From positions 1 through 44,143 of the forward strand of contig JAPLOZ010000107.1 of the NCBI GenBank assembly GCA_026400435.1: a stretch of 44,143 nucleotides of DNA, in the 5' to 3' direction. A program made the translations under genes and the position numbers. Source of the stretch: Hyphomicrobiales bacterium (GTDB lineage Bacteria; Pseudomonadota; Alphaproteobacteria; Rhizobiales; Rhizobiaceae). Shown in pieces: positions 34,238 through 42,949 of this stretch. The first letter of the stretch is position 1; each line of letters opens with the position of its first letter. The notes under the pieces are model-generated. The model did no database searches. It worked only from the letters and a program-made list of their open reading frames with translations, and was not told the origin of the DNA.

Positions 34238-34725
34238 GGAAGATGGATCTCGCAGGGTTCGGGGAAGAAGAATTCTTCCAGATTGTTGCCAGCGCCTCCG
34301 CGGTCGACGACGAGGAAATCCTGCGCTTCGCCGATCGGCGTGAGCACGCCGTGCCAGAGGTTGCGCGGGTAGTTCACGCCCTGGCCCGGCCTGGTCAGGA
34401 AGGCGCGGGGGCTGCCGGGTATGCCGTTCTCGTCAGGGCATACCACGACGAGGAACGGGCGCGGCGACAACGGCATGAAGGCCTGGCTGCCAAGGGGATG
34501 TCGCTCGACCGCCGCAAGCTTCAAGGGAAATGCGTAGGGCGTAGCCTTGAAGATGGAGATCAGGACATGGCCTGCCGGTCCGGTTGCTTCGGGTCGGGCC
34601 AGCGCATGGTAGCGCTCCGTCTTGCCGCCATTGATCGGATAGTGGCCGTCGCCTTCCGCTTCAATAACGTCGCCGAACGGTGAAAAGTTCTCGCGGGTCA
34701 GGGGTTGGGCGATGATGCGGGTCAC
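34234..34725 (-). CDS. allA: Ureidoglycolate lyase
   Basis: A 163-residue AllA-family enzyme (cupin-like fold) that splits ureidoglycolate into glyoxylate and urea in the last step of allantoin use. Recognisable segments are LTRENFSPFGDVIE at the N-terminus, RHPLGSQAFMPLSPRPFLVVV, GQGVNYPRNLWHGVLTP and the closing DFLVVDRGG. Length is normal. It stands between allE and the deaminase in one minus-strand operon; its stop overlaps the deaminase start. An intergenic hairpin repeat separates it from allE. Confidence 0.92.
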   Translation of the reverse strand: MTRIIAQPLTRENFSPFGDVIEAEGDGHYPINGGKTERYHALARPEATGPAGHVLISIFKATPYAFPLKLAAVERHPLGSQAFMPLSPRPFLVVVCPDENGIPGSPRAFLTRPGQGVNYPRNLWHGVLTPIGEAQDFLVVDRGGAGNNLEEFFFPEPCEIHLP

Positions 34726-34730
34726 ACTGC

Positions 34731-34790
34731 ACCCCCCTCTGGCCTGCCGGCCATCTCCCCCTCAAGGGGGGAAATCGGCAGCTTCGGCCG
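34731..34790. repeat. Intergenic palindromic repeat, rhizobial RIME-like
   Basis: Between allA and allE lies a C-rich/G-rich inverted repeat: CTGCCG (34744-34749), CTCCCCC (34755-34761), loop TCAA, GGGGGG (34766-34771), then CGGCAG (34776-34781), with CCCCCCTCTGGC upstream. I associate this CCCCCTCAAGGGGGG type of element with scattered intergenic repeats of Mesorhizobium and other Rhizobiales (RIME-like); I could not check this against a genome. The hairpin may modulate expression within the operon. Confidence 0.65.
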
Positions 34791-34807
34791 CGCGACAATC
34801 CCGATTA

Positions 34808-35641
34808 TCACCGCCCGAACCCGCCAAGCCGGGGATGCCGGTTGACGTCCTTGTAAAGCAGGTAGCGGAAGCGGCCGGGCCCGCCGGCATAGCATGCCTG
34901 CGGACAGAAGGCGCGCAGCCACATGTAGTCGCCGGCTTCCACCTCGACCCAGTCCTGGTTGAGCCGGTACACGCCCTTGCCCTCGAGCACATAGAGGCCG
35001 TGCTCCATGACATGGGTTTCGGCGAACGGGATGACGCCGCCCGGCTCCAGGGTGACGATGTTTACGTGCATGTCGTGGCGCAGGTCGTCCGGATCGACGA
35101 ACCGCGTAGTTGCCCAGCGGCCAGCCGTGCCGGGCATGGACATCGGCACCACGTCCTGCTCGTTGAGGAACAGCGGTTCGGGCATGTCGAGGCCATCGAC
35201 GCGCTCGTAGAGCTTGCGGATCCAGTGAAAGCGCGCCGGTCCCTTGCCGGCATTCTTCAGGGTCCAGCCGCTTGCGGCGGGAAGGTAGGCGTAGCCGCCC
35301 TTCATAAGGCGATGAGCTTTCCTGCCAATCCTGACCGTCACCTCGCCTTCCATGACGAACAGGACGCCTTGTGCGCCGGCGTCGGGCTCGGGTCTGTCGC
35401 TGCCGCCACCCGGTCCGACTTCCATGATGTACTGGGCGAAGGTCTCGGTGAATCCCGACAGCGGACGCGACAGGATCCAGGCGCGCGTCTTGTCCCAGAA
35501 AGGCAGGCAGGAAGTGACGATGTCGCGCAGCACGCCGCCGGGGATGACCGCGTAGGCGTCGGTGAAGACCGCGCGGCCGGTCAGGAGATCGGTCTGCGGC
35601 GGGTGGCCGCCTCGCGGCGCGACGTATTGGGGCCCGGCCAT
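34808..35641 (-). CDS. allE: (S)-ureidoglycine aminohydrolase
   Basis: A 277-residue bicupin manganese enzyme that converts (S)-ureidoglycine to (S)-ureidoglycolate plus ammonia. Two cupin halves are visible: ETFAQYIMEVGPGGGSD with EGEVTVRIG, and HDMHVNIVTLEPGGVIPFAETHVMEHGLYVLEGKG, which contains the metal-binding His/Glu set. WVEVEAGDYMWLRAFCPQACYAGG is the AllE C-terminal signature. I start at the ATG at 35641 (MAGPQYVAPRGG), 6 bases after AGGA and 10 bases past the puuE-uraD stop; the frame is open 10 codons further. Its presence implies an allantoate amidohydrolase (AllC) route, though that gene is not in the window. Confidence 0.92.
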   Translation of the reverse strand: MAGPQYVAPRGGHPPQTDLLTGRAVFTDAYAVIPGGVLRDIVTSCLPFWDKTRAWILSRPLSGFTETFAQYIMEVGPGGGSDRPEPDAGAQGVLFVMEGEVTVRIGRKAHRLMKGGYAYLPAASGWTLKNAGKGPARFHWIRKLYERVDGLDMPEPLFLNEQDVVPMSMPGTAGRWATTRFVDPDDLRHDMHVNIVTLEPGGVIPFAETHVMEHGLYVLEGKGVYRLNQDWVEVEAGDYMWLRAFCPQACYAGGPGRFRYLLYKDVNRHPRLGGFGR

Positions 35642-35651
35642 GACGATCCTT

Positions 35652-37070
35652 TCAGGAAGGCAGTATTTCACGCAGCCGAAGCAGCGCTATGCGTTCGACC
35701 TGACCGCAGGCCGTGGCGAATTCGGTGACGCGGTCGTTGCCGATGCGGGTTTCAAAGGCGGAGAGGATTTCTTCCTTGCTCTTGCCTCGCACCGCGATGA
35801 TGAACGGAAAGCCGAAGGTCGAGACATAGGCCGTGTTGAGCTTTGTGAAGAGTTCGCGCTCGGCGTCGGTCAGCTGGTCGAGCCCGGCGGAAGCCTGCTC
35901 ATGGGCCGATTCCGGCGTCAGGCGTCTTGCGGCGGCGAGTTTGCCCGCCAGATCGGGATGGGCGTTGAGCACGCCGAGCCGCTCCCTGTCGCTGGCGGAC
36001 CTGAATGCGCGGCAGAGCGCGTTGTGGAGACCAGCCGCAGAATCGTGGGCAGGGCCAAGCTCCAGCTCCCAGGCGCGTTCGGGGATCCAGGGAGAGTGTT
36101 CGAAGATGCCGCCGAACAGCGAGACGAACGAGTCGCGATCCATCTTCGACGGCCGGATCGCCGGCAAGCGGAAGGGGTGGTGCTCCTGCCAGTGCCTTGC
36201 GATATCGATGCGGCGCGCTAGCCAGACCCGCTCGTGGGATTTCACATAGTCGATGAACCGCTTGAGGGCGGCTGCGCGGCCGGGCCGCCCGACAAGCCGG
36301 CAGTGCAGGCCGATATTCATCATGCGCGGCCGTCCCGCCTTGCCCTCGGCGTAGAGCACATCGAAGCTGTCCTTCAGATAGGCAAAGAACTGGTCGCCGG
36401 AATTGAAGCCCTGCGGGGTGGCGAAACGCATGTCGTTGGCGTCGAGCGTGTAGGGAATGATCAGCTGGGCGTGGCCGTCATGCTCGAGCCAGTAGGGCAA
36501 TTCGTCGTCATAGGTGTCGGATATGTAGTCAAAGCCGCCTTCCGCCGCAGCCAGCCGCACCGTGTTGACCGAGGTGCGCCCGGTGTACCAGCCGGTCGGC
36601 CGTTCGCCGGTGACTTCGCGATGGAGCCTGATCGCCTCGTCCATGTGGCGACGCTCGTCGTCGGGTGCATAGTCGCGGTAGTCGATCCACTTCAGGCCGT
36701 GCGATGCGATCTCCCAGCCGGCCTCCTGCATGGCCGCAACCTGATCGGGCGAACGCGCCAGCGCGGTGGCGACGCCGTAGCAGGTGACGGGAACGCCGGC
36801 CTCGGCGAACATGCGGTGCAGCCGCCAGAAGCCGGCGCGCGCGCCGTATTCGTAGATCGATTCCATATTCCAGTGGCGCATGCCCGGCCAGGGCGCCGCC
36901 CCGACGATTTCCGACAGGAACGCCTCAGAGGCCGCGTCGCCATGCAACACGCAGTTCTCGCCGCCTTCCTCATAGTTGACGACGAACTGCACCGCGACAT
37001 ACGCGCCCCCCGGCCACGAAGGATCGGGCGGGTTGCGGCCGTAACCGCGCATATCTCGTTCGTAACGCAT
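35652..37070 (-). CDS. puuE: Bifunctional allantoinase (PuuE) / OHCU decarboxylase fusion
   Basis: A 472-residue fusion of two consecutive purine-catabolic enzymes. Residues about 1-306 are a PuuE-type allantoinase of the polysaccharide-deacetylase fold (DMRGYGRNPPDPSWPGGA, NYEEGGENCVLHGD, GWEIASHGLKWIDY, RTSVNT). Residues about 307-472 are a UraD/OHCU decarboxylase (FEHSPWIPERAW, NAHPDLAGKL with the catalytic His, FGFPFIIAVRGKSKEEIL). OHCU decarboxylase makes (S)-allantoin and allantoinase opens it to allantoate, so the fusion links sequential steps. Start: ATG at 37070 or 37082, with GGAGGAG between them; the frame stays open to 37289 without family similarity. It diverges from uraH, whose product supplies OHCU. 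Confidence 0.93.
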   Translation of the reverse strand: MRYERDMRGYGRNPPDPSWPGGAYVAVQFVVNYEEGGENCVLHGDAASEAFLSEIVGAAPWPGMRHWNMESIYEYGARAGFWRLHRMFAEAGVPVTCYGVATALARSPDQVAAMQEAGWEIASHGLKWIDYRDYAPDDERRHMDEAIRLHREVTGERPTGWYTGRTSVNTVRLAAAEGGFDYISDTYDDELPYWLEHDGHAQLIIPYTLDANDMRFATPQGFNSGDQFFAYLKDSFDVLYAEGKAGRPRMMNIGLHCRLVGRPGRAAALKRFIDYVKSHERVWLARRIDIARHWQEHHPFRLPAIRPSKMDRDSFVSLFGGIFEHSPWIPERAWELELGPAHDSAAGLHNALCRAFRSASDRERLGVLNAHPDLAGKLAAARRLTPESAHEQASAGLDQLTDAERELFTKLNTAYVSTFGFPFIIAVRGKSKEEILSAFETRIGNDRVTEFATACGQVERIALLRLREILPS

Positions 37071-37242
37071 GCTCCTCCGCATCCGGTTGTCCGATGCACC
37101 CCAAGGATAGACAAAGGATGCGCCGGGCATTCCCTCGAAAATTTTTGAAAGTCTTTTTGTGGGCTTCCGCTTCACCGGCGCGGTAGCATGGCCTTTAATG
37201 GTATGAAAGAACAGGATTTCGATCGCAGGAAGGTAAGGGCCG

Positions 37243-37608
37243 ATGGCGAAAGCCGATGACGGGCGCCTGACGACCCACGTTCTCGACACCGCTTCCGGCC
37301 TGCCGGCGGCGGGCCTGAAGATCGTGCTCTATCGCGTAAACGGCAACTCGCACCGCAAGGTGAAGGAAGCCGTCACCAACGCAGACGGCCGCTGCGACGC
37401 GGCGCTGCTCGAAGGCAAAGCCTTCCAGACGGGGCAGTACGAACTGATCTTCTTCGTCGGCGACTACCTGCGGACCACCAAGGCGAAGCTGCCCGCCCCG
37501 CCGTTTCTCGACCAGATACCGATCCGCTTCGGCATGGCCGAGCAGAAGCACTATCACGTGCCGCTGCTCGTCTCGCCCTATGGCTATTCTACCTACAGGG
37601 GAAGCTGA
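37243..37608 (+). CDS. uraH: 5-hydroxyisourate hydrolase (transthyretin-like)
   Basis: A 121-residue transthyretin-related enzyme that hydrolyses 5-hydroxyisourate, the uricase product, to [20 protein letters not shown] carries the first active-site His, [30 protein letters not shown] the second His region and the diagnostic C-terminal YRGS. No signal or peroxisomal-like extension. AGGAAGG lies upstream of the ATG. It starts the plus-strand half of the purine locus, 2 bases ahead of xdhA, so the four genes uraH-xdhABC are probably one operon. No uricase gene is present in the window. Confidence 0.95.
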   Translation: MAKADDGRLTTHVLDTASGLPAAGLKIVLYRVNGNSHRKVKEAVTNADGRCDAALLEGKAFQTGQYELIFFVGDYLRTTKAKLPAPPFLDQIPIRFGMAEQKHYHVPLLVSPYGYSTYRGS

Positions 37609-37610
37609 GC

Positions 37611-39092
37611 ATGGCGAAACCGAAAGTCCGGACGGAACTGCGCTTCCTTCTCAACGGGAGCGATGTCACCCTGCAGGACGTCGCCGCCGACGAGACGCTG
37701 CTCGACTATCTAAGGCTGCGCCGCTCCCTGCGCGGAACCAAGGAAGGTTGCGCGGAGGGCGACTGCGGGGCCTGCACCGTGCTTGTGGGCAAGCTGTCGG
37801 GCGGCAAGCTGGTCTATGAGAGTGTCAACGCCTGCATCCGCTTCCTTGGATCGCTCGACGGCTGTCACGTCGTGACGGTCGAGCATCTGCGCGCAGACGC
37901 AGGCGGCCTGCACCCCGTCCAGCAGGCGATGGTCGACTTCCACGGTTCGCAATGCGGTTTCTGCACACCCGGTTTCGTCATGTCGCTCTACGGACTATGG
38001 ATGCGCGATCCCGATCCGTCGGTCGCCGCCATCGAGAAGGCGCTGCAGGGCAATCTCTGCCGCTGCACGGGCTACGAGGCGATCGTGCGCGCCGCCAGGG
38101 CAGTTTCCAGCTATGGCGCCGCCAAGAAGGATCCGCTGGCGGCTGAGCGCAAGAGCGTAACCGCCAGGCTGGCGGCGCTGAGGGACGGCAAGCGCGTCGA
38201 GATCGGCGCGGGAAAGCAGCGGCTGATCGTGCCCGCTTCGGTCGACGACTTCGCCTCGATCCTGAAAAAGGAACCGACAGCGACTGTCGTGGCGGGTTCT
38301 ACCGATGTCGGGCTCTGGGTAACCAAGCATATGCGCGACATCTCGCCGGCCGTCTTCATCGGCGGGCTCGACGGGCTGCGCGCAATCGCCGAGGAAAATG
38401 GCGTGATCACCATCGGAGCCGGGGTAACCTACAGCGAGGCCTTCGGGCTGCTAGCGAAGCGCATTCCGGCGCTGGGACCGCTGTTCGACCGGATCGGCGG
38501 CGAGCAAGTGCGCAACATGGGCACGATCGGCGGCAACATCGCCAACGGTTCGCCCATAGGCGATACTCCGCCGCCCTTCATTGCGTTGGGCGCCAGGCTC
38601 ACCCTGAGAAGGGGCAGCAAGCGCCGCACCATCGCGCTCGAGGATTTCTTCGTAGCCTATGGAAAACAGGACCGGCGGCCCGGCGAGTTCGTCGAGGCCG
38701 TGCATGTGCCGGTGCCGGCGAAGAGCTCTCGTTTCGCAGTTCATAAGGTGACCAAGCGGCGCGACGAGGACATCACCGCGACGCTCGGAGCCTTCTTCCT
38801 GACGCTCGCCAGGGACGGAACCGTGGCTTCGGTCCGCATCGCCTACGGGGGCATGGCGGCGACGCCAAAGCGGGCGAGCGCGGTCGAGCAGGCGCTGCTC
38901 GGCAAGCCGTGGACCGAAGCGACGGTCGACGCAGCCATCGCGGCCTACGATCTCGATTTCACGCCACTGACCGACATGCGGGCGACGGCGGAATATCGAT
39001 CCCTTGCGGCAAAGAATCTGCTGCGGCGCTTTTTCGCGGAAACGAGCGGAACAAAGGCGCCGGTGACGGTCACACGGCAGGAAGCGGCCTGA
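37611..39092 (+). CDS. xdhA: Xanthine dehydrogenase small subunit (2Fe-2S and FAD)
   Basis: A 493-residue electron-transfer subunit that passes electrons from the molybdenum subunit to NAD. The N-terminal plant-type 2Fe-2S cluster uses C47, C52, C55 and C74. The second cluster uses C115, C118, C150 and C152 (CGFC and CRC). The FAD domain follows (about 200-480), with VVAGSTDVGLWV and RNMGTIGGNIANGSPIGDTPP as flavin-binding segments. This two-subunit arrangement (Fe-S/FAD, then Mo) is the Rhodobacter/rhizobial type. The ATG is 2 bases after the uraH stop, and the TGA overlaps xdhB by one base. Confidence 0.95.
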   Translation: MAKPKVRTELRFLLNGSDVTLQDVAADETLLDYLRLRRSLRGTKEGCAEGDCGACTVLVGKLSGGKLVYESVNACIRFLGSLDGCHVVTVEHLRADAGGLHPVQQAMVDFHGSQCGFCTPGFVMSLYGLWMRDPDPSVAAIEKALQGNLCRCTGYEAIVRAARAVSSYGAAKKDPLAAERKSVTARLAALRDGKRVEIGAGKQRLIVPASVDDFASILKKEPTATVVAGSTDVGLWVTKHMRDISPAVFIGGLDGLRAIAEENGVITIGAGVTYSEAFGLLAKRIPALGPLFDRIGGEQVRNMGTIGGNIANGSPIGDTPPPFIALGARLTLRRGSKRRTIALEDFFVAYGKQDRRPGEFVEAVHVPVPAKSSRFAVHKVTKRRDEDITATLGAFFLTLARDGTVASVRIAYGGMAATPKRASAVEQALLGKPWTEATVDAAIAAYDLDFTPLTDMRATAEYRSLAAKNLLRRFFAETSGTKAPVTVTRQEAA

Positions 39093-41452
39093 TGAACAAG
39101 CACGCCGCACCCGATCTGAAAGCCGCACATATCAAGGGCGGCGTCGCCACCGACCAGCGGCACGATTCCGCGCACAAGCATGTCACAGGCACGGCCATCT
39201 ATATCGACGACATGGCAGAGCCGCAGGGCCTGCTGCATGGTTGCCTTGGTCTAGCGGCGGTCACGCATGGCTCGATCAGGTCGATGGACCTGTCGGCGGT
39301 CCGCTCCGCGCCCGGCGTGGTGGATGTGCTGACGGCCAAGGACGTGCCCGGCGAAAACGACATTTCGCCGACCGGCCGACACGATGAGCCGGTGCTGGCC
39401 GATGGTGTCGTGCAGTTTTATGGGCAGCCGATCTACTGCGTCATCGCCGAGACTCGTGAACAGGCACGGCGCGCCACCCGCTTCGCCAAGGTCGAATATG
39501 ACGAAATGCCCTTCGTTGTCGACGTGGCCGATCTCGATCCGCTGAAGGACAAGCTCGTCACGCCGCCCTTGACGCTGAAGCGCGGCGACGCTCGAACCGC
39601 CATCCGCAAGGCGCCAAAGCGCATCAAGGGGCGGATGCGTCTCGGCGGCCAGGATCATTTCTACCTCGAAGGCCAGATCGCCATGGCGGTGCCGGGCGAA
39701 GACCATGACGTGCTCGTCTATTGCTCGACGCAGCATCCGAGCGAAGTGCAGCACATGGTGGCGCATGCGCTTGGCGTGCCCAACCACGCAGTGACGGTGG
39801 AGATCCGCCGCATGGGCGGCGGCTTCGGCGGCAAGGAGACGCAGGGCAATCAGTTCGCCGCTCTCGCGGCAATCGCTGCCAGGAAGCATCGCCGCGCGGT
39901 CAAGATCAGGCCCGACCGCGACGACGACATGACGGCGACTGGCAAGCGCCACGACTTCGTCATCGACTATGAGGTCGGCTTCGACGGCGATGGCAACATC
40001 CACGGCGTCGACTTCATGTTCGCGGCGCGCTGCGGCTTCTCCTCGGACCTGTCGGGCCCGGTCACCGACCGCGCGCTTTTCCACTGCGACAACACGTATT
40101 TCTGGCCGGCGGTGCATGCACGTTCGGCGCCGCTCTACACCAACACCGTTTCCAACACGGCGTTTCGCGGTTTTGGCGGGCCGCAGGGCATGGTCGGCGC
40201 GGAACGGGTGATAGAGGAAGTGGCCTTCGCGCTCGGCAAGGACCCGCTGGATATCCGCAAGCTGAATTTCTATGGCGAGATCGGCGACGGCAAGGATCGC
40301 AACGTCACGCCCTACCACCAGCCGGTCGAGGACAATATCATCCAGCGCATCGTCGCCGAACTGGAAGAGAGCTGCCAATACGCCAGGCGCAAGCGCACGA
40401 TCGCGGCCTTCAACGCCAACAGCCGCTATGTGAAGCGCGGCATCGCGCTGACGCCAGTGAAGTTCGGCATCTCGTTCACCGCCACGCAGTACAACCAGGC
40501 CGGCGCGCTGGTGCATGTCTATACGGATGGCTCGGTGCATCTCAACCACGGCGGCACCGAGATGGGACAGGGGCTCTACCTCAAGGTCGCGCAGGTGGTG
40601 GCCGAGGAGTTCCAGATCGACCTCGACCAGGTCAAGATCACCGCGACGACCACCGGCAAGGTGCCGAACACGTCGGCGACCGCCGCTTCGTCCGGCTCCG
40701 ACCTCAACGGCATGGCGGCGCAGAATGCTGCACAGCAGATCAAGGACCGGCTGATCGATTTTGCGGTCGACAAATACCAGGTGCCGAGAGATCAGGTTAT
40801 TTTCCTGCCGAACCGCGTCCGCGTCGGCAATCAGGAGATCGGCTTTGCGGACCTCGTCAAGCAGGCTTATCTCGCGCGCATCCAGCTTTCCGCCGCGGGC
40901 TTCTACAAGACGCCGAAAATTCACTGGAACCGCGACAAGGGGCAGGGCCGGCCGTTCTATTACTTCGCCTACGGCGCGGCCTGCTCGGAAGTGTCGATCG
41001 ACACGCTGACCGGGGAATATGTCGTAGAGCGTACCGATATCCTGCACGATGCAGGGCGCTCGCTCAATCGCGCGATCGACCTTGGCCAGGTGGAGGGAGG
41101 CTTCATCCAGGGCATGGGCTGGCTGACGACCGAGGAGCTTTGGTGGGACGCAAAGGGCCGTCTGCGCACGCACGCGCCGTCGACCTACAAGATTCCGCTC
41201 GCGTCGGACCGGCCGAAGATATTCAACGTCAGGCTGGCTGAATGGCCGGAGGCAGGCGAGCCGACGATCCATCGGTCCAAGGCAGTCGGCGAGCCGCCGT
41301 TTCCGCTCGGCATCTCGGTGCTGCATGCGCTGTCCGATGCGGTGGCGAGCGTGGCCGACCACACGATATTTCCAAACCTCGACGCACCGGCGACGCCCGA
41401 GCGCGTGCTGATGGCGGTGGAGAGGATGAAGACGCAATTTGCCGGCGGCTGA
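39092..41452 (+). CDS. xdhB: Xanthine dehydrogenase molybdopterin-binding subunit
   Basis: A 786-residue large subunit that hydroxylates hypoxanthine to xanthine and xanthine to urate at the molybdenum cofactor. Mo-co binding segments include GGGFGGKETQ (Gln/Gly loop), AFRGFGGPQG with the substrate-binding Arg, HLNHGGTEMGQGL, and TAASSGSDLNGMA. The catalytic Glu is in KAVGEPPFPLG near the C-terminus. Full length for the family. The ATG at 39092 overlaps the xdhA stop (TGATG); the frame is open further upstream only inside xdhA. Maturation requires the XdhC product encoded next. Confidence 0.95.
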   Translation: MNKHAAPDLKAAHIKGGVATDQRHDSAHKHVTGTAIYIDDMAEPQGLLHGCLGLAAVTHGSIRSMDLSAVRSAPGVVDVLTAKDVPGENDISPTGRHDEPVLADGVVQFYGQPIYCVIAETREQARRATRFAKVEYDEMPFVVDVADLDPLKDKLVTPPLTLKRGDARTAIRKAPKRIKGRMRLGGQDHFYLEGQIAMAVPGEDHDVLVYCSTQHPSEVQHMVAHALGVPNHAVTVEIRRMGGGFGGKETQGNQFAALAAIAARKHRRAVKIRPDRDDDMTATGKRHDFVIDYEVGFDGDGNIHGVDFMFAARCGFSSDLSGPVTDRALFHCDNTYFWPAVHARSAPLYTNTVSNTAFRGFGGPQGMVGAERVIEEVAFALGKDPLDIRKLNFYGEIGDGKDRNVTPYHQPVEDNIIQRIVAELEESCQYARRKRTIAAFNANSRYVKRGIALTPVKFGISFTATQYNQAGALVHVYTDGSVHLNHGGTEMGQGLYLKVAQVVAEEFQIDLDQVKITATTTGKVPNTSATAASSGSDLNGMAAQNAAQQIKDRLIDFAVDKYQVPRDQVIFLPNRVRVGNQEIGFADLVKQAYLARIQLSAAGFYKTPKIHWNRDKGQGRPFYYFAYGAACSEVSIDTLTGEYVVERTDILHDAGRSLNRAIDLGQVEGGFIQGMGWLTTEELWWDAKGRLRTHAPSTYKIPLASDRPKIFNVRLAEWPEAGEPTIHRSKAVGEPPFPLGISVLHALSDAVASVADHTIFPNLDAPATPERVLMAVERMKTQFAGG

Positions 41453-41509
41453 CGGGTCGAAGTGAGCGATCCGGATCGCGGCTTCCCATGTTCCAGGCAG
41501 GATGCAGCG

Positions 41510-42355
41510 ATGGCCATGAGGTCAAGTAGCCTAAGGGCCTTTCTCCACAGCGGCGAACGCCTGGCGTTCGTCGAGGTCGCGCGCACGCGAGGCTCGGTCC
41601 CGCGTGACGCCGGCGCCTACATGCTTGTCTCGCAGACGGGGATGTTCGGCACGATCGGCGGCGGCCAGCTCGAATTCATGGCCATCGACAAAGCCAGGGA
41701 AATGCTGGCCGGCGGCAAAGCCGCGGCAGAGCTGACGCTCGACGTGCCGCTCGGTCCTGAAATCGGCCAGTGCTGCGGCGGACGCGTCGAAATCCGGATT
41801 AGGCCAGTAGATGAAAGCCTGGCAGATGAACTTCTCCGGGATGCGCAAGCCGAGGAGGCGCGGATGCAGCACGTCTACGTCTTCGGCGGCGGCCATGTCG
41901 GACTCGCGCTGGCGAACGCATTGGCGCCGATGCCCCTGAGGACAACGGTCGTGGAAACGCGCGCCAAGGCGCTCGACGGCATGCCCGGTGCTGTCGCGAC
42001 GGTGCTGACGCCTGTGCCGGAGGACGCGGTGCGGTCGGCTCCTGCGGGATCGGCCTTCGTGGTGCTAACGCACGACCACGCGCTCGACTTCCTGATCGTT
42101 TCGGAGGCCTTGAAGCGCAACGACGCCGCCTATGTCGGCATGATCGGTTCGAAGACCAAGAAAGCGACCTTCAGAAGCTGGTACATGAAAGAGGCAGGCG
42201 GCACCGAAGCCGACTTCGCCCGCCTGGTCTCGCCGATAGGCGGCGACATCGTGAAGGACAAGCGGCCGGCGGTGATCGCGGCACTTGCGACCGCCGAGAT
42301 CATGACGGCAATCACGCAATTCGCTCATGCACGTAAAAAGAGTGCAAATATTTAA
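41510..42355 (+). CDS. xdhC: Xanthine dehydrogenase accessory protein (Mo-cofactor sulfuration/insertion)
   Basis: A 281-residue XdhC, which binds molybdopterin, promotes its sulfuration and delivers it to XdhB. The N-terminal XdhC/CoxI domain has ARTRGSVPRDAGAYMLV and GTIGGGQLEF, then GQCCGGRVEIRI with the conserved Cys pair. The C-terminal Rossmann-like domain has YVFGGGHVGLALANAL and LTHDHALDFLIV and ends VSPIGGDIVKDKRPAVIAAL. I prefer the ATG at 41510, preceded by AGGCAGGA, over a GTG at 41462 with no ribosome site. Last gene of the uraH-xdhABC operon. Confidence 0.92.
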   Translation: MAMRSSSLRAFLHSGERLAFVEVARTRGSVPRDAGAYMLVSQTGMFGTIGGGQLEFMAIDKAREMLAGGKAAAELTLDVPLGPEIGQCCGGRVEIRIRPVDESLADELLRDAQAEEARMQHVYVFGGGHVGLALANALAPMPLRTTVVETRAKALDGMPGAVATVLTPVPEDAVRSAPAGSAFVVLTHDHALDFLIVSEALKRNDAAYVGMIGSKTKKATFRSWYMKEAGGTEADFARLVSPIGGDIVKDKRPAVIAALATAEIMTAITQFAHARKKSANI

Positions 42356-42357
42356 CA

Positions 42358-42386
42358 TTGCAACCATTGGTTTAGTCCGCTAGTGT
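42358..42386 (+). promoter_or_regulatory. Candidate promoter for the lipoprotein gene
   Basis: TTGCAA (42358-42363) is separated by 17 bases from TAGTGT (42381-42386), about 25 bases before the ATG at 42411. The spacing is ideal and the matches moderate. It lies right after the xdhC stop, which suggests the lipoprotein and the next gene are transcribed on their own. Confidence 0.35.
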
Positions 42387-42410
42387 GACCCTGTTGTCTT
42401 GGGGGTGGCG

Positions 42411-42935
42411 ATGGCTTGGGCATGGACAAAGGCTTCAGTGGCGTTGCTGGCCGTGATCTGCGTAAGCGCGTGCACCACGCTTATCGCTCCCTACGACCCG
42501 ACATTCGACAGCTCCCTGAACAAGCTTTCCGAGGACACGGCGAAGTTTCTCGCAGCGGCGAGCGCCGGTGGACCCGAGCGGGCCTATCGATCGAAGGAAA
42601 CGGTCGCCTACTACGCGGCTACCGGCAACGTGCTCGATCGCCTGATCGCAAGGGCTAAGCTGACCAGAGGGTATATAGCGTGTCCCACAGACGCGAGCCT
42701 CGAAAGCTTCGCGGCGGCGCAAACCAGCAAGACCGAACTACCCGACGACTTTCGCAAGCTCGATTGCCGCGAGTTCCAGCTTTACTCCGTTCGCCTCTAC
42801 TCGAACCAGCTCGAATACGCCCATGCGAGCGAAGGCGTTCTAAACCGTTCCGAGGCAACGGCGCTCGGGGGCGCCTTTCAAACTGCGATTATGGGCACCA
42901 TCCAGACGTTCGTTGCAAACAAGCCAACGAACTAG
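42411..42935 (+). CDS. Hypothetical lipoprotein
   Basis: A 174-residue protein with a signal peptide (MAWAWTKASVALLAVICVSAC) ending in a lipobox, V-S-A-C, so it is probably a lipoprotein in the cell envelope. The mature part starts CTTLIAPYDPTFDSSLNKLSEDTAKFLA and is predicted mostly helical. It has two further cysteines (in YIACPTD and KLDCREF) that could form a disulfide. I do not recognise the family. Start: ATG at 42411 after GGGGG; TTG 42399 and GTG 42405 are alternatives. A 107-residue hydrophobic protein follows 14 bases later, suggesting a two-gene unit. Confidence 0.7.
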   Translation: MAWAWTKASVALLAVICVSACTTLIAPYDPTFDSSLNKLSEDTAKFLAAASAGGPERAYRSKETVAYYAATGNVLDRLIARAKLTRGYIACPTDASLESFAAAQTSKTELPDDFRKLDCREFQLYSVRLYSNQLEYAHASEGVLNRSEATALGGAFQTAIMGTIQTFVANKPTN

Positions 42936-42949
42936 TCAGGGAGACAGCA

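Noticed and set aside
39251..41437. A 728-codon open frame on the minus strand
   Set aside because: It is wholly antisense to xdhB, which has all molybdopterin motifs. The translation is rich in Arg, His and Val with no recognisable domain, as expected for the reverse frame of GC-rich coding DNA.
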